DNA from: Lepus europaeus
Taxonomy: Eukaryota > Chordata > Mammalia > Lagomorpha > Leporidae
DNA length: 64,000 nt
Assembly: GCF_033115175.1 (NCBI RefSeq)
Contig: NC_084850.1
Coordinates: 16,089,218 to 16,153,217, forward strand
Direction: 5' to 3'
The notes below the pieces were generated by a model that ran no database searches, was not told the origin of the DNA, and saw only the letters and a program-made list of their open reading frames with translations. Numbering within the stretch: the stretch's first letter is position 1; each line of letters opens with the position of its first letter. Positions 43,677 through 54,589 of the stretch are shown here, piece after piece. The position numbers and the translations under genes were made by a program.

Positions 43677-44053
43677 AGGCCAGATTTGTGACATAGTGGG
43701 TTAAGCCAGTGCTTGCAGCACCAGCATCCCATATTGGAATACTGATTCAACTTCTAGCTGTTCATCTCATTCAGATCCCTGCCAATGCACCTGGGAAGGC
43801 AGCAGAAGATGGTCTTGGTGTTTGGGTCTCTGTCACCAATGTGGGAAACCAGGAGTGAGTTCATGGCTCCTGGATTTATCCTGATCCAAATTTGGCTGCT
43901 GTTTGCCATTTAGGGAGTGAATCAACAGATGGAAGACCTTTCTCTCTGTCTCTGTCTCTGTCTGTGTGTGTGTTGTGTGTGTGTCTCTCTTTCTATCTCT
44001 CTCACCCTGCCTTTCAAGTAAATAAGTAAATAAATAAATAAAGTAAATCTTAA
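43677..44053 (+). mobile_element. CSINE, old subfamily, sense
   Basis: AGGCCAGATTTGTGACATAGTGGG head, ATGCACCTGGGAAGGCAGC body, CTGTCTCTG/TGTG variable tract and AAATAAATAAATAAAG tail. Decayed target copies AAATTCTCTCGCAGTTTG and AAATTTCTCCCTCAGTTTG flank it. Confidence 0.9.
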
Positions 44054-44140
44054 AATTTCTCCCTCAGTTTGGATCATAGTACCAAATCAGAGTTATATAG
44101 AGAAAATAAGTTCCTAGTGTTACAAAACTCAGTGAGGAGG

Positions 44141-44172
44141 GACCGGCACTGTGGCCTAGTTGGTTAACACCA
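44141..44172 (+). mobile_element. CSINE 5' stub (about 32 nt)
   Basis: GGGACCGGCACTGTGGCCTAG followed by TTGGTTAACAC is the first roughly 32 bases of a CSINE. Body, CT run and tail are absent, and it is joined to a fragment of L1 5' UTR. Confidence 0.7.
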
Positions 44173-44183
44173 CTTCAAATCCA

Positions 44184-44241
44184 TGCCCCTCTACCTTCTC
44201 ACTGAAGTGTTGTCAGAAGAATCCCAGAGAAGAGTTAAGGC
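44184..44241 (+). mobile_element. Short old L1 5' UTR fragment
   Basis: Near-identical in order to 16038-16095: ATGCCCCTCTACCTTC, TGTTGTCAGAAGAA, AGAGAAGAGTTAAGGCTTT. It is cut at its right end by the antisense L1. Confidence 0.7.
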
Positions 44242-45422
44242 TTTTTTTTCAACTTTTATTTAATACATATAGATTTTCAAACTACAATTTTTGGATTATA
44301 GCGGCTTTTCCCGTATAACCTCCCTCCCACCCGCAACCATCCCATCTACTGCCCCTCCCATCCCATTCTTCATCGAGATCCATTTTCAATTATCTTTATA
44401 TATAGAAGATCAACTTAGTATATGCTAAGTAAAGATTTCAACAGTTTGCACCCACACAGACACACAAAGTATAAAGTACTGTTTGAGTAGTAGTTTTACC
44501 ATTAATTCGCTTAATACAACAAATTAAAGACAGAGATCCTACATGGAGAGCATCTGTTGTTAGTTGATTTCTGTATGTGAGCCATTCTAACTGGGGTGAG
44601 GTGAAACCTCATTGTGGTTTTGATTTGCATATCCCTGATGGCTAGTGATCCTGAACATTTTTTCATGTGTCTGTTGGCCATTTGGATTTCCTCTTTTGAA
44701 AAATGTCTGTTGAGGTCCTTGGCCCATCTCTTAAGTGGGTTGTTTGTTTTGTTGTTCTGGAGTTTCTTGATCTCTTTGTAGATTCTGGTTATTAATCCTT
44801 TATTGGTTGCATAATTTGCAATTTTTTTCCCATTCTGTCGGTTGCTTCTTCAATTTCCTGACTGTTTCTTTTGCAGTACAGAAGCTTCTCAATCTGATGC
44901 AATCCCAAATGTTAATTTTGGCTTTGACTGCCTGTGCCTCTGGGGTCTTTTCCAAGAAATCTTTGCCTGTGCTTATATCTTGCAGGGTTTCTCAGATGTT
45001 CTCTAATAATTTGATGGTGTCGTGTCATAGATTTAGATCTTTAATCCATGTGGAGTGGATTTTTGTGTAAGGCATATGGTAGGGGTCTTGCTTCATGCTT
45101 CTGCATGTGGAAATCCAGTTTTCCCAGCACCATTTGTTGAATAGACTGTTCTTGCTCCAGGAATTTGTTTTAGATCCTTGATCAAATATAAGTTGGCTGT
45201 AGATGTTTGGGTTGATTTCTGGTGTTTCTATTCTGTTCCATTGGTCTATCCATCTGTTTCTGTACCAGTCCCATGCTGTTTTGATAACAACTGCCCTGTA
45301 GTATGTCCTGAAATCTGGTATTGGGATGCCTCCAGCTTTGTTTCTGTTGTACAAGATTGCTTTATCTATTTGAAGTCTCTTGTGCCTCCATATAAATTTC
45401 AGCATCATTTTTTCCAGATCTG
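44242..45422 (-). mobile_element. L1, antisense, with 3' UTR fused directly to mid-ORF2
   Basis: From the poly(T): 3' UTR to about 44548 (GAGATCCTACATGGAGAGC), then a jump to antisense ORF2 (GTGAGCCATTCTAACTGGGG). It ends at the codons for [11 protein letters not shown]. Compared with the 6.7 kb L1, roughly 1.3 kb (the ORF2 C-terminus and most of the 3' UTR) is missing between these points. A 127-codon ORF2 piece is open at 45025-45408. Confidence 0.88.
45025..45408 (-). pseudogene. L1 ORF2p fragment
   Basis: Encodes [34 protein letters not shown] and [15 protein letters not shown], the segment just after the reverse-transcriptase domain of ORF2p. It closely matches the protein read from 7642-7971. 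Open, but lacks both ends. Confidence 0.88.
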
Positions 45423-47398
45423 AGTGTAAAAGTAAAATTTCCCCTATTGTCTCATAAAGGTATTCTTACACCACTTGGTGTGTTTTAATTCAGGTTCCAA
45501 AAAAGTTTCACACATTATGTTTACTTGACACATCTTTCAAATCTCTGTTAATTACTAAGTTCATCCTCATTTTGTTTCCTTAAAATTTATTTGTTGATAA
45601 AAGAGTAGAACATATGTTATTTGTCTCTGTATCCATTGTGCTTAGGGCATCAGCTAGAAAAGAATAAGAACTTAATGCTGGGCAAATGAATGAATCAATG
45701 AGATAGTGAAGCACCATGGCCTTATGATCCTGGTACAGAGATAGAATGGGCTCTGCACTTAGCAGTCTTTGCTTATTGTCCATCCTTGTAAGAGTCTCTC
45801 CTCGCTAATCCCTCAGTTTCTTTGTCTGAGAAGTGGAGCTGCTAATACCTACCTTCTGCTTCAGTTCCTAGGGAGGTTGTGACAAAGGCTGGGGTTTTAA
45901 AAATAAAGCCTAAGATAGCTTTGAGTAATTGGTGCTATATACACCAGAGGTACAATTCTATTATTAAATGTCCTTTGTTCCTAGAAGCTTCAGGCAGAGT
46001 GGTAGGGTTGGGAAGTGGAGCCCCTTGACATACTGCTTCCATGAGTGTAGTGACTGGCACTGGCAGGGCTAGGAGCATGCCCTGGGCTGGGGAGTCCTAG
46101 GCCAGGGAGTCCTGGGCTCCCTTTAGACAAGTCAGCCCAGGTCTTGCCAGATAAGCCTGTAATATCTTATTCCATCCCAGCAAAAAATAGAATAGCCAAG
46201 AGACTGTGAGGACTGAGACAACTGTTCCTGTTTTGAAGTGTCGGAAGGATGTGGCTGCAGGTGGACTAAATGTCTGCCCCTAAGAATGAAGCCCAGCCAG
46301 GAAACTGATGGGCCCCAGTGGTGAGGAGCTGAGATCTGAGTTGGACTTCCTGACAGCACCTGTGGCCCCAGTGTCTAGTCAGGATGCTGGAACAATGGAA
46401 AACTTGTCTGGAAATTCTGCACGTGTTTATGAGTCAATTAATTTTCATTCCAAACAAAGAGATCAGAGAACCTCTGATGAGTAGCCAAGAACTGCCATAG
46501 AGAAGTTAACCACCAGTTAGGTCAAATTTCAGACTTCCCTGGTTTGGAGAGAATCCTGTTCAGAAGCCAGCAGCCATGCAGTGTTGCTCTGGCCCGTGTA
46601 AACAGCGAGGAAACAAAAAGTAAAAGGGGCCCTTCCCTTTGGGGTTTCTTTGACTTAACCTGCTCTCCCACAGCACAGGGGCTCTGCTGGAGGCTGTTTT
46701 CAGTTTCTTCCCTTTCTTAGCCCCCAGCTACACATGCACATGCACACACACTTTCCACATGATGACACTTGCTGAGGACAGTACCTCTGGTCTGTAACAT
46801 AATGGGCAAACACACTGGACGTGTGCCATGGGAATTACAGAAATGAAAACAGAACATAGGAGTTTGCAAAATGAACAAATCACTGGGAATTTTTAAAGTA
46901 AATTTAAAAGTAATGAGGACCTACCAGTCCCCATATGTGAAGTGGGAAGTTTTAAAGTTTCAGCTTTTTCTAAGCTTTCTGTGTACCCAGAAGAGAAGCT
47001 TATTTTGGAAGTGATTTTTTCCCCTCATCAACTCAAAAGTGGTTAAACTGATTTAGCTCAAACTATAAAAAGACAGAACCCAACTGAATCCTGGGGCAAG
47101 ATTTCTGTGTGGAATAGAATGGAAGCAACTAGAGGGACAAGGGGGTGAAAATATAATATCTTGAAATGTTTTCCTCTAGCTGATTTTTCAGGTGCCCATT
47201 GGAAAGTATTGATGCCTGGGTTTGGGGCTACATTTTCAAAATAAAGCTCCGAATTTTATAAGGAGGTTTCCATGAATCTAAGTTTTTTTCTAAACATTTT
47301 CATCATGTTTTACGCCAAGACCAAGCACAACCAAAATGTTCATATCATTTAATTAATGAATTTAACCCTATATTGACCACTTAAGGAGGAAAATATAC
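45423..47398. other. Largely unique DNA
   Basis: No exon or RNA gene that I can support. The part near 45590-45705 (TCTGTATCCATTGTGCTTAG, then AATGAATGAATCAATGAG) may be an L2 3' end. Confidence 0.4.
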
Positions 47399-47446
47399 TT
47401 GTTAAGAATACAAGCCAGAGACAGGCCTGGATTCACAACCCAGTAC

Positions 47447-47480
<34 letters not shown>

Positions 47481-47492
47481 GACAGGCAGAGT

Positions 47493-47546
<54 letters not shown>

Positions 47547-48010
47547 TCTTCCTTTCCGTTGGTTCACCCCTCAAATGGCCGCTGCAGCAGGTGCACTGCG
47601 CCGATCTTAAGCTAGGAGCCAGGTGCTTCCTCCTGGTCTCCCATGTGGGTGCAGGGCCCAAGCACTTGGGCCACCCTCCACTCCCTTCCCGAGCCACAGC
47701 AGAGAGCTAGACTGGAAGAGGAACAGCTGGGACAGAATCCGGCGACACAACCGGGACTAGAACCCGGGGTGCTGGCGCCGCAGGCAGAGGATTAGCCAAG
47801 TGAGCCGCGGCGCCGGCCTAACCCAGCACTTTCTCTCACTGGTTGAATTTCATACTGAGCCTCAGCTGCTATTCCTCTGTAAAGCTAAATAACTTTACCA
47901 TAGAAATTTGTCATAAGGATTAAATAATATGATGAACTTGAAATGTTTAGGACAGTACCTGACACAAATGAACACCCCCAAATTAGTAGTTATCGTAGAA
48001 GTACTATTTA
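47399..48010 (+). mobile_element. MIR, sense, split by a CSINE
   Basis: GTTAAGAATACAAGCC and CAGGCCTGGATTCACAACCC lie to the left. After the CSINE come GAGCCTCAGCTGCTATTCC, AAGGATTAAATAATATGATG and AGGACAGTACCTGACAC, in MIR order. Confidence 0.65.
47452..47819 (-). mobile_element. CSINE, near full length, antisense, with (GA)n
   Basis: Poly(T), TTGACAGGCAGAGTTAGACAG, a (GA)n run at 47502-47541, standard body and head complement GAGCCGCGGCGCCGGCC. Target-site duplication AACCCAGTACTTTCT (47437-47451) and AACCCAGCACTTTCT (47820-47834). The good head match suggests a young copy. Confidence 0.94.
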
Positions 48011-48462
48011 TGCAATTGAGGGTAGCTTAGGGGTTTATCTCCATGCTTTTCTCTATCAAATCATCCAGATCAGTGTTTTCCCAGAAAGTGAGTTTTTATT
48101 TATTTCGCAATTCTAAGAATATTATGATATTCTCTTTCTTCATTTCCACAAACAATGGTTAAAAATATATTGTATGTGGTGATTGAGAACACATATTCAT
48201 AAAAAAATAAAAGTTTCAAAGCACATATAAGGAAGCTTCAAAAGTGCAGAAAAATGTAATTAAAATATGTTTATTTGGTGCAAAAATCTTGAAGCTCATT
48301 CTTTTTTTCATAATATGCATGAATTTGAAACTTTTCAAACCAAAATAAACATCTTTCCATTTCACTTTCCACTAACTTTTTGAATTGCCTGTGTATGTAT
48401 AATGCACCCCATTCTATTCACTATTCTATTCTACTCTACTCATTTTATTGCTTTTCATTTTT

Positions 48463-48689
48463 TTGAAGGTTCTAGCAGGGGAGCGCAGCTACTCATATAC
48501 TCTTGACCGAAGACCTGTCCTCCTCTAGCGGGGAAGGTCGTCCTCTTGGACCTAGCGCGCAGGTTCGAGAGGGACGCACATGGAGCGGTGAGGGAGGAAG
48601 GGGACACCCGCCTATCCAGCCAGATCAGCCTAATCAACCCTGGCGATCAATGGTGTGACAGATGTCGCAGCCAGATCACCCTCACATCC
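48463..48689 (-). pseudogene. RN7SK: 7SK RNA pseudogene, 3'-truncated
   Basis: The minus strand reads GGATGTGAGGGTGATCTGGC from nucleotide 1 of 7SK RNA, through GGCGGGTGTCCCCTTCCTCC, to CCCCTGCTAGAACCTTCAAA, about nucleotide 225 of 331. The 3' third, with the terminal U-run, is missing. 7SK is the pol III RNA that holds P-TEFb inactive with HEXIM and LARP7. This copy has no upstream pol III promoter elements that I can see. Flanking CTTTTCATTTTTTT is duplicated at 48451-48464 and 48692-48705. The minus-strand boundary CTTT/AAAA suits L1 endonuclease. Confidence 0.95.
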
Positions 48690-48709
48690 TTCTTTTCATT
48701 TTTTTTAAA

Positions 48710-51318
48710 GATGAAAGAGGTATGAAGCAAATTCTTCCTTTTTTATTTTAAAAAGATGATAGTCCATGAAATAAAGTCCATTAATATCAAATGGGCCATA
48801 GCCCACAGTTTGTAAAACACTTACCTAGATGAATCTGGGAAAGGCAATTAGCATTCTCAGGAGCCCAGAGAGCTGTCTATCTGAATTAACACCTCTGGCC
48901 AGGGTCTGAGGCCAAAATAAATCTTCCTTGTATTTTCTTGCCTATTAAAATTACCTCTTAGAATGATGAATGATAGCTGAGAAGTGACAAAGCATAAGTC
49001 CTGTGCATGCTTTCACCCCTGGTCTGGTTCTTGGATGATGACATTCTTTTCTAGACCCTTCTAACAAATTTATCCAAGATCTGGGTTTGAGACTGTTGGG
49101 TATGTGTGTGTGTGTGTGTGTGTGTTTGTGTAGGAATTGGGAAAGAGAGGGAAAGGACTGGCAACTTCCCAATTTTTTCCTCTCATGTCATCTAGCTATT
49201 AAGTTTCTGCCAGGTTGGAGGGGAATGCCCATTCCCCTGAGTAGTAACACTTTCCTTTCCAAAGGATTCTCCTCCTCTGGAGATGTCTGATACAGTAAGT
49301 CAGGGCCAAAGCACCAGCATTCTTGAGCTCTTTACTCCACCTCCCTGGCTTGGTCCCTTTGCCTTGACAGAGACTTGGTGCAGTAAGATGATATGACCAC
49401 AGCTGGTCTCCTACACTTAGAACAAGTTGGAAGCAAGAGAACTTGGGGAAGGAATTTGGTTTCACTAAAAATAGCTGCAATATAGACCCTGTGACTTACC
49501 ACTCCTCAGAACAGTCTGATATGCAGTACACAGGGTCTGCTGACCCCTGCGAACACTCTGGACTATTTGCTTTTCCTGCCTGGAACCCTTGAAGCCAGGA
49601 GGGGCTTAAGGAACTGGAGGTGCTTTGGCTCAGATGTAGATCTTTGCAATTCTCAGAAACATACGGTGACGATATGACCAAGAAGCTTCCTACCCCCGGG
49701 AGTGCGTGACTATTGGCACTGATAACAACACGGTCCTTTAAGATTTTGGTCCATGGTGGGATCTTGCTTGTTCCTCACCACCAGGCCTGTTGCATCTGCA
49801 CTTCAAAGGTAGGTGAAATTAAACTCATTGGGGAAAGTGCTATGGTAATGGGTGTTCTCTTGAGTAACCAAGGCCCAGGTTTCTTTTGCCTGGGGCAGGG
49901 AGACAAATTCAGGGCAAGACATAGCCTACCCCACCCCAAAAAAACATGCAAGGCCATGATTCCAACACACTAATCAAGCCAGAGGAATGGTTGGGAATTA
50001 ATTCCTTTCCTTGAATTCTCCTACCTGAAAGTCAAGGTATTAGCCACTAAGAAAATGGCTTAAATGTTCACTATATCCTTCCTAAATGTTTCTACCTGGA
50101 GTTTTTTTATTCTACTTGCTTTATTCTTCCTGTGCCATTTCCACGTGAATCTGAATTTGGCTCTGAGCATTAGTGTATGCCTCTTCTTCAGTACAGCTAT
50201 GGAGGGTAATACAGAGCCACCTATAACAGGGATTCCTAAAATTCAGCAGTCCCTATCTAAGGGAGTCCAATCCAGGTACACAAAGACTTGCTTGAATTCT
50301 GTTTCCTTTCTGAAATACTGCTGTCAGGACTAATCTCTGATTTCTATCCTGTTTATAGCAGTGAACCTTAAAACAGGAATAGGAATTGAAGGGGAGCTGG
50401 AAAATTCTAGGGTAAGGTTAGAATCTCACTAAGAGGGAAAGAATCAGGCTGTTGGAAGGTTAAACACTGGCAAGATCTTGCTGAAAGTTGGCTTCTGAGC
50501 ATTGTGCTAAGCAAACTCCTGTGCCAACATTCCAGCTTGCCAAACCAAGGTGTTTTCATGAAAATGAAGAGAAATTTAGTAACAGATATGCTTTCTTTAA
50601 ATGAACATCACAATCTTAAAATATCACATGACTTGAGGAAACCTTCAGATTCAGAATCATATTTTAGAAAAATGTATTAGACTGATACTTGAACATCAGA
50701 TCCTCTCCCCACCTCTTTCTTTGGCCAGTCTTTAAGGTAGATGAATGTTCAAGTAACATAAACTTAAAATCTTAAAGCTAGCAGAAACATCTTGGAAGTC
50801 ATATTGTCTAACCCTTATTGGAGCACCAATCGTGATGCATTGACTATCTGGTCTCTCCCTAGAATTTTGCCTCAACTTTCCCAGCAACTTAAAACTGGCT
50901 GCATGATTGAGAATTCCATTTGAAGCTGTCACTTTATCAGCATCACATCCTACTAGGCCCTTATCCTTTCTAATACCACTTTAAGATTCATTTGTTTTCC
51001 TGCAAAGGTAGATGCAACTTGAACATTTTGAATGATTTTCCCATGTTGCATTTGTGAAGCCATATGGCATCCCTAATACCAGGCATACAAATATGCTGTC
51101 ACGTTTTATTAAAATTTGTCAGAATTTTTGCATTTAAACTGGGTTTGAATTTTATCGATACACTCTAGAGAAAGTGATTTCTTTTGCTTTTGCTGAACAA
51201 GGAGATTCGCTGGAGGTTGCCTCTAAATAGCACACTTGCTTAGTACTTTGAACAAATGATTCCAATACTAAAATCTTCATGTACAAACAACTGTTCAGCA
51301 ACACATTCATCAGTAAAG
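48710..51318. other. Largely unique DNA
   Basis: No gene that I can support. A (GT)n run lies at about 49099-49130. Short frames here have no domains. The stretch near 50755-50960 may be an ancient unassigned repeat. Confidence 0.4.
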
Positions 51319-51528
51319 CAGTTGTTCCCAAACTCCATTTCATGAGCCAATGCCAGGCTGCATATCCAGGAATCGCCTGAAGAGATTGCTTAAAATTATT
51401 GTTTCTTGGTAATATCCCTGGGAATTCTGATGTAGAAAATTGAGAGATGAAGCTCCAGAACATGGGCTTTGAGCAAACAATCCTGGGAATTTTGATGCAG
51501 GGATAGGTTTAGGAAGCACCATGCAAGT
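51319..51528 (+). mobile_element. MER5-like hAT DNA-transposon remnant
   Basis: CAGTTGTTCCCAAACTCC, GGAATCGCCTGAAGAGATTGC and GGGAATTCTGATGTAG parallel the MER5A consensus order (terminal CAGTGGTTCTCAAAC-like, TCACCTGGAGGGCTTG-like, TTTCTGATTCAG-like). Right terminus unclear. Confidence 0.6.
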
Positions 51529-51574
51529 CAAGACCCCTCCTATTTTTTTGTCTCAGATTTCTTAATTGTTTTCT

Positions 51575-51815
51575 TTTGTCTTCAGACTAATATTCAAACC
51601 CCTTAACTTGACATTCTCCAGACACTCTAGATCCACCATTTAAATCTTATTCCTCATTATCCCACTTCACCACCTGGAACACCTCCTGTGGAGCTGAATT
51701 GGCCACTGTTTTCTATTTTGCTTTCATGCCTGCCACCTTTATTCATGTTATTGCTCTCATTTGCTATTCCCTTCCTCACTTCTCTGCACACCAAAATCTA
51801 CCCCACTTCCTATGG
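51575..51815 (+). mobile_element. L2 3' region, sense
   Basis: AATATTCAAACCCCTTAACTTG, TTTCATGCCTGCCACC and GCTATTCCCTTCCTCACTTC follow the L2 order. Confidence 0.55.
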
Positions 51816-51876
51816 ACTGTACATAAGAATGATGTGTACAGCTTATTTTTCTATATAAATATTTATTTATTTGATG

Positions 51877-52140
51877 GGGCCGGCGCTCTGGTGCAGAGGG
51901 TTAATGCCCTGACCTGAAGCACTGGCATCCCATATGGGCGCCTGTTCAAGACTCGGCTGCTCCACTTCCGATCCAGCTCTCTGCTATGACCTGGGAAAGC
52001 ATTAGAGGATGGCCCAAGTCCTTGGGCCCCTGCACCCACATGGGAGACCCAGAAGAAACTCCTGGCTCCTGGCTCCTGCCTTTGGATCAGCACAGCTCCG
52101 GCCATTGCGGCCAATTGGGGAGTGAACCAGCGGATGGAAG

Positions 52141-52185
<45 letters not shown>

Positions 52186-52238
52186 CCCTTCTCTCTCTGT
52201 GTAACTCTGACTTTCAAGTAAACAAATAAATCTAAAAA
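51877..52238 (+). mobile_element. CSINE, near full length, sense (left arm of tail-to-tail pair)
   Basis: GGGGCCGGCGCTCTGGTGCAG head, GGCGCCTGTTCAAGACTCGG box, body, CT run (52143-52180), TGTAACTCTGACTTTCAAG and an AAACAAATAAATC tail that meets the inverted tail of the next SINE. Confidence 0.93.
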
Positions 52239-52563
52239 ATTTATTTGTTTACTTGGAAGTCAGAGTTACAGAGTGAGAGAGACATAGAAGGGTGGAGTGA
52301 GGAAAGGTCTTCCATCTGCTGGTTCACTCTCCAGATGACCACAATAGCCAGAGCTGCACTGGTCCAAAGCCAAAAGCCAGGAGCTTCTTCCAGGTCTCCC
52401 AAGAGGGTGCAGAGGCTGAAGGACTTGGGCCATCTTCCATTGCTTTCGCAGGCCATAGCAGTGATCTGGATCTAAAGTGGAACAACCTGAGGCTCTAAAC
52501 TGTTGCCCTTATGGGATTCCAGTGCCACAGGCAGTACTTTACCAGCTATGCCACAGCCCAGAA
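52239..52563 (-). mobile_element. CSINE, near full length, antisense (right arm of tail-to-tail pair)
   Basis: Starts ATTTATTTGTTTACTTGG, the reverse complement of the tail to its left, then AAGTCAGAGTTACAG, body and AGCTATGCCACAGCCCAG. More diverged than its partner. Confidence 0.9.
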
Positions 52564-52569
52564 CATCAG

Positions 52570-52702
52570 CCCCATGTAGAGCTTCTTTAAAATAATAATC
52601 CCCAAGCCTCACTTCTGGGAATTCTGATTCAGTAAATTTGGAGCTCTTAAGCATCTTGGGGGATCTGAAGCTGACCACATGTTCAGAAATACTGCATCTG
52701 GC
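52570..52702 (+). mobile_element. MER5-like remnant
   Basis: AGAGCTTCTTTAAAATAATA, CCCCAAGCCTCACTTCTGGG and AATTCTGATTCAGTAAATTTGG match the middle of MER5A. Both ends are missing. Confidence 0.6.
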
Positions 52703-52714
52703 TCAAATTCCGTC

Positions 52715-53070
52715 TCTTTAAAAATATTTTCATGGCAGAGAGAGAGAGAGAGAAAGAGAAGTGGAGAGGGAAGAGAAGTGGGGGGAGAAGAACACAGGGG
52801 AGAGGAGGGAGAGAGAGAAAGAAAAATCTTCCAAGCTCTGGCTCCCTCCCGAAATGCCCACAAAAACCATTTCCAGGACATTCCAAAGCAAGGAGCCAGG
52901 AACGCAGTGCATGTTTCTCACATGGGTGGCAGGAGCCCAGTCATTTAAGCCATCATAATTGGCTCTCAGGGTTGGCATTGGCAGGAAGCTGGAGTCAAGA
53001 GTGGGGCCAGGAATCAAACTCAGGAACTTAATCAGTGTTTTAACTGCTATGCCGAATGCCCATTCCTTTG
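52715..53070 (-). mobile_element. CSINE, old, antisense
   Basis: Purine-rich (GA) stretch 52738-52830, CCACAAAAACCATTTCCAGG, CACATGGGTGGCAGGAGCC and TGCTATGCCGAATGCCC at the head. Low similarity to young copies. Confidence 0.75.
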
Positions 53071-53099
53071 TTCTTGCCTTGTCTTGTCTTTTCCAGTTT

Positions 53100-53101
<2 letters not shown>

Positions 53102-53142
<41 letters not shown>
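53102..53142 (+). repeat. (GA)n microsatellite
   Basis: Uninterrupted GA repeat of about 20 units. Confidence 0.95.
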
Positions 53143-53145
<3 letters not shown>

Positions 53146-53159
53146 AAGACATTTATTTA

Positions 53160-53860
53160 CAAAGCAATTCCTGGAAATATTTTTCCTTCCCCACTCTAAT
53201 GCCCATAGCATTTTGTTTGCAGTGGTATAATTTAACACTTTGCTCTTTGAATTATTCCTGTATGTGATCATTTCCATAGCCTAACAAATGTTCATTGAAT
53301 ACCTAATATAAAAGGCATATCTTTCTCCAAAACCCAACTTTCTTGAGAGAAAAGATCTCTTACACGTTATCTCTGTGAACACTTTAGGCATGAATATGGA
53401 ATGTGTTAGTGGGGGTGGTAAAATTTAAATCTCTTCCAGAGATCGAGAGGGGATAGTATTCCAAGATGATGCTTTATTTTCCTGAGGAATGAGGCAGATA
53501 TTTGTCTGTCTCCATGCCCCAAATCTGAGATTTATGTACACCAGAGTGAAATCTTCAAAGCTGCCTGTGCTTGGACAATTTCAGACCACAGTGATGACTG
53601 GATTCCAGGAAGTCTCTTGGCTTAACTAAGCTGGGAAGCACCTGGTATTTCTAAATAGAGCATTTCTGCTGTACAGGAGGGACACGCATGGTGCCAAGGG
53701 GTGCAGAGGACGGGCAAAAGGCATTGGCTGAAGGGATGTGGACAGGTTCCACTTGGGACAGGCTTCTCTGTGTTGCCTCATCTGGCCCAGCAACCACAGC
53801 TGCTCTGGAATTGCCCATTACTGAAGTGCTGTGGTTTCTTAATTCCTTTTAATTTATTGC
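53160..53860. other. Unique-looking DNA
   Basis: No supportable gene or repeat. Confidence 0.4.
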
Positions 53861-53861
53861 A

Positions 53862-53956
53862 CATATATATATATAATATAAATGATAATCCATTTTACTA
53901 ACCTAGTATTTATGCTCCTATCCTGACACATTTCCATTCTAACATAATTATATAAC

Positions 53957-53995
<39 letters not shown>

Positions 53996-54003
53996 ATATG
54001 CAT
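53862..54003 (+). repeat. AT-rich and (CA)n-(TA)n microsatellite
   Basis: ATATATATATATAATATAAA at the left end, then (CA)n at about 53957-53984 passing into (TA)n to about 53999. Confidence 0.9.
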
Positions 54004-54029
54004 ATGCACACATGCATATTCCCATTTAA

Positions 54030-54295
54030 AGTTACTTATATATTTGTAGGCAGAGTGACTCACAGACAATGATATCTCTTTTACTCGTTCACTCCCCAAA
54101 TATCTCTGATGGCCAGGGTTAGGCCAAAGCTGGGAGCTAGAAACTCAATCCAGGTCCCACAAGTGGGTGTCAGGAACTTGGTAACTTGAGCCATCACCAC
54201 TGCCTCCCAGGATCTACACTGGTACAAAGCTGGAGTCAGGGGTTGGAGCTGGGGATCAAACTCAGGCACTCTGATATGGGACATTGGTGTCCATC
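54030..54295 (-). mobile_element. CSINE, old, antisense
   Basis: TGTAGGCAGAGTGACTCACAG, GGCCAGGGTTAGGCCAAAGC, CCCACAAGTGGGTGTCAGG and CTGATATGGGACATTGGTGTC. The head end is eroded. Confidence 0.75.
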
Positions 54296-54389
54296 TGCTC
54301 TTTCTCTTTTTGTTATAGATTATTTACAGAAAGTATGGCATGTTACTCAGTTTTCTGTTGTTTACTCTTGTCTTTTATGAGCTTTGTGA

Positions 54390-54545
54390 TCTTAGGTTCT
54401 TTGGGCTACAGTTTCCTCACTGCGAAAATGAGGACAATAATATTACGCCTCACAGGGGGTCATTGTGGGGATTCAGTGAGTCAATACAAGTAAAAGATGT
54501 AAAACAGTGCTGTATATGAATATTTGGTATCATCATTGTTAGTAT
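54390..54545 (+). mobile_element. MIR, sense
   Basis: CTACAGTTTCCTCACTGCGA, AAATGAGGACAATAATATTAC, TCATTGTGGGGATTCAGTGAG and AAAACAGTGCTGTATATG follow the MIR 3' half. Confidence 0.75.
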
Positions 54546-54589
54546 TACCGCCATTCAACAAAACTTGAAAGTCAAGTGCAACTACTTAG

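Noticed and set aside
48455-48637. 60-codon minus-strand frame in a GC-rich island-like patch
   Set aside because: It lies inside the 7SK pseudogene. The high GC is that of 7SK RNA, not of an exon.
48463-48689. Functional 7SK gene
   Set aside because: The last third, including the 3' hairpin and U-run, is missing, and no proximal sequence element or TATA box is evident on the 5' side.
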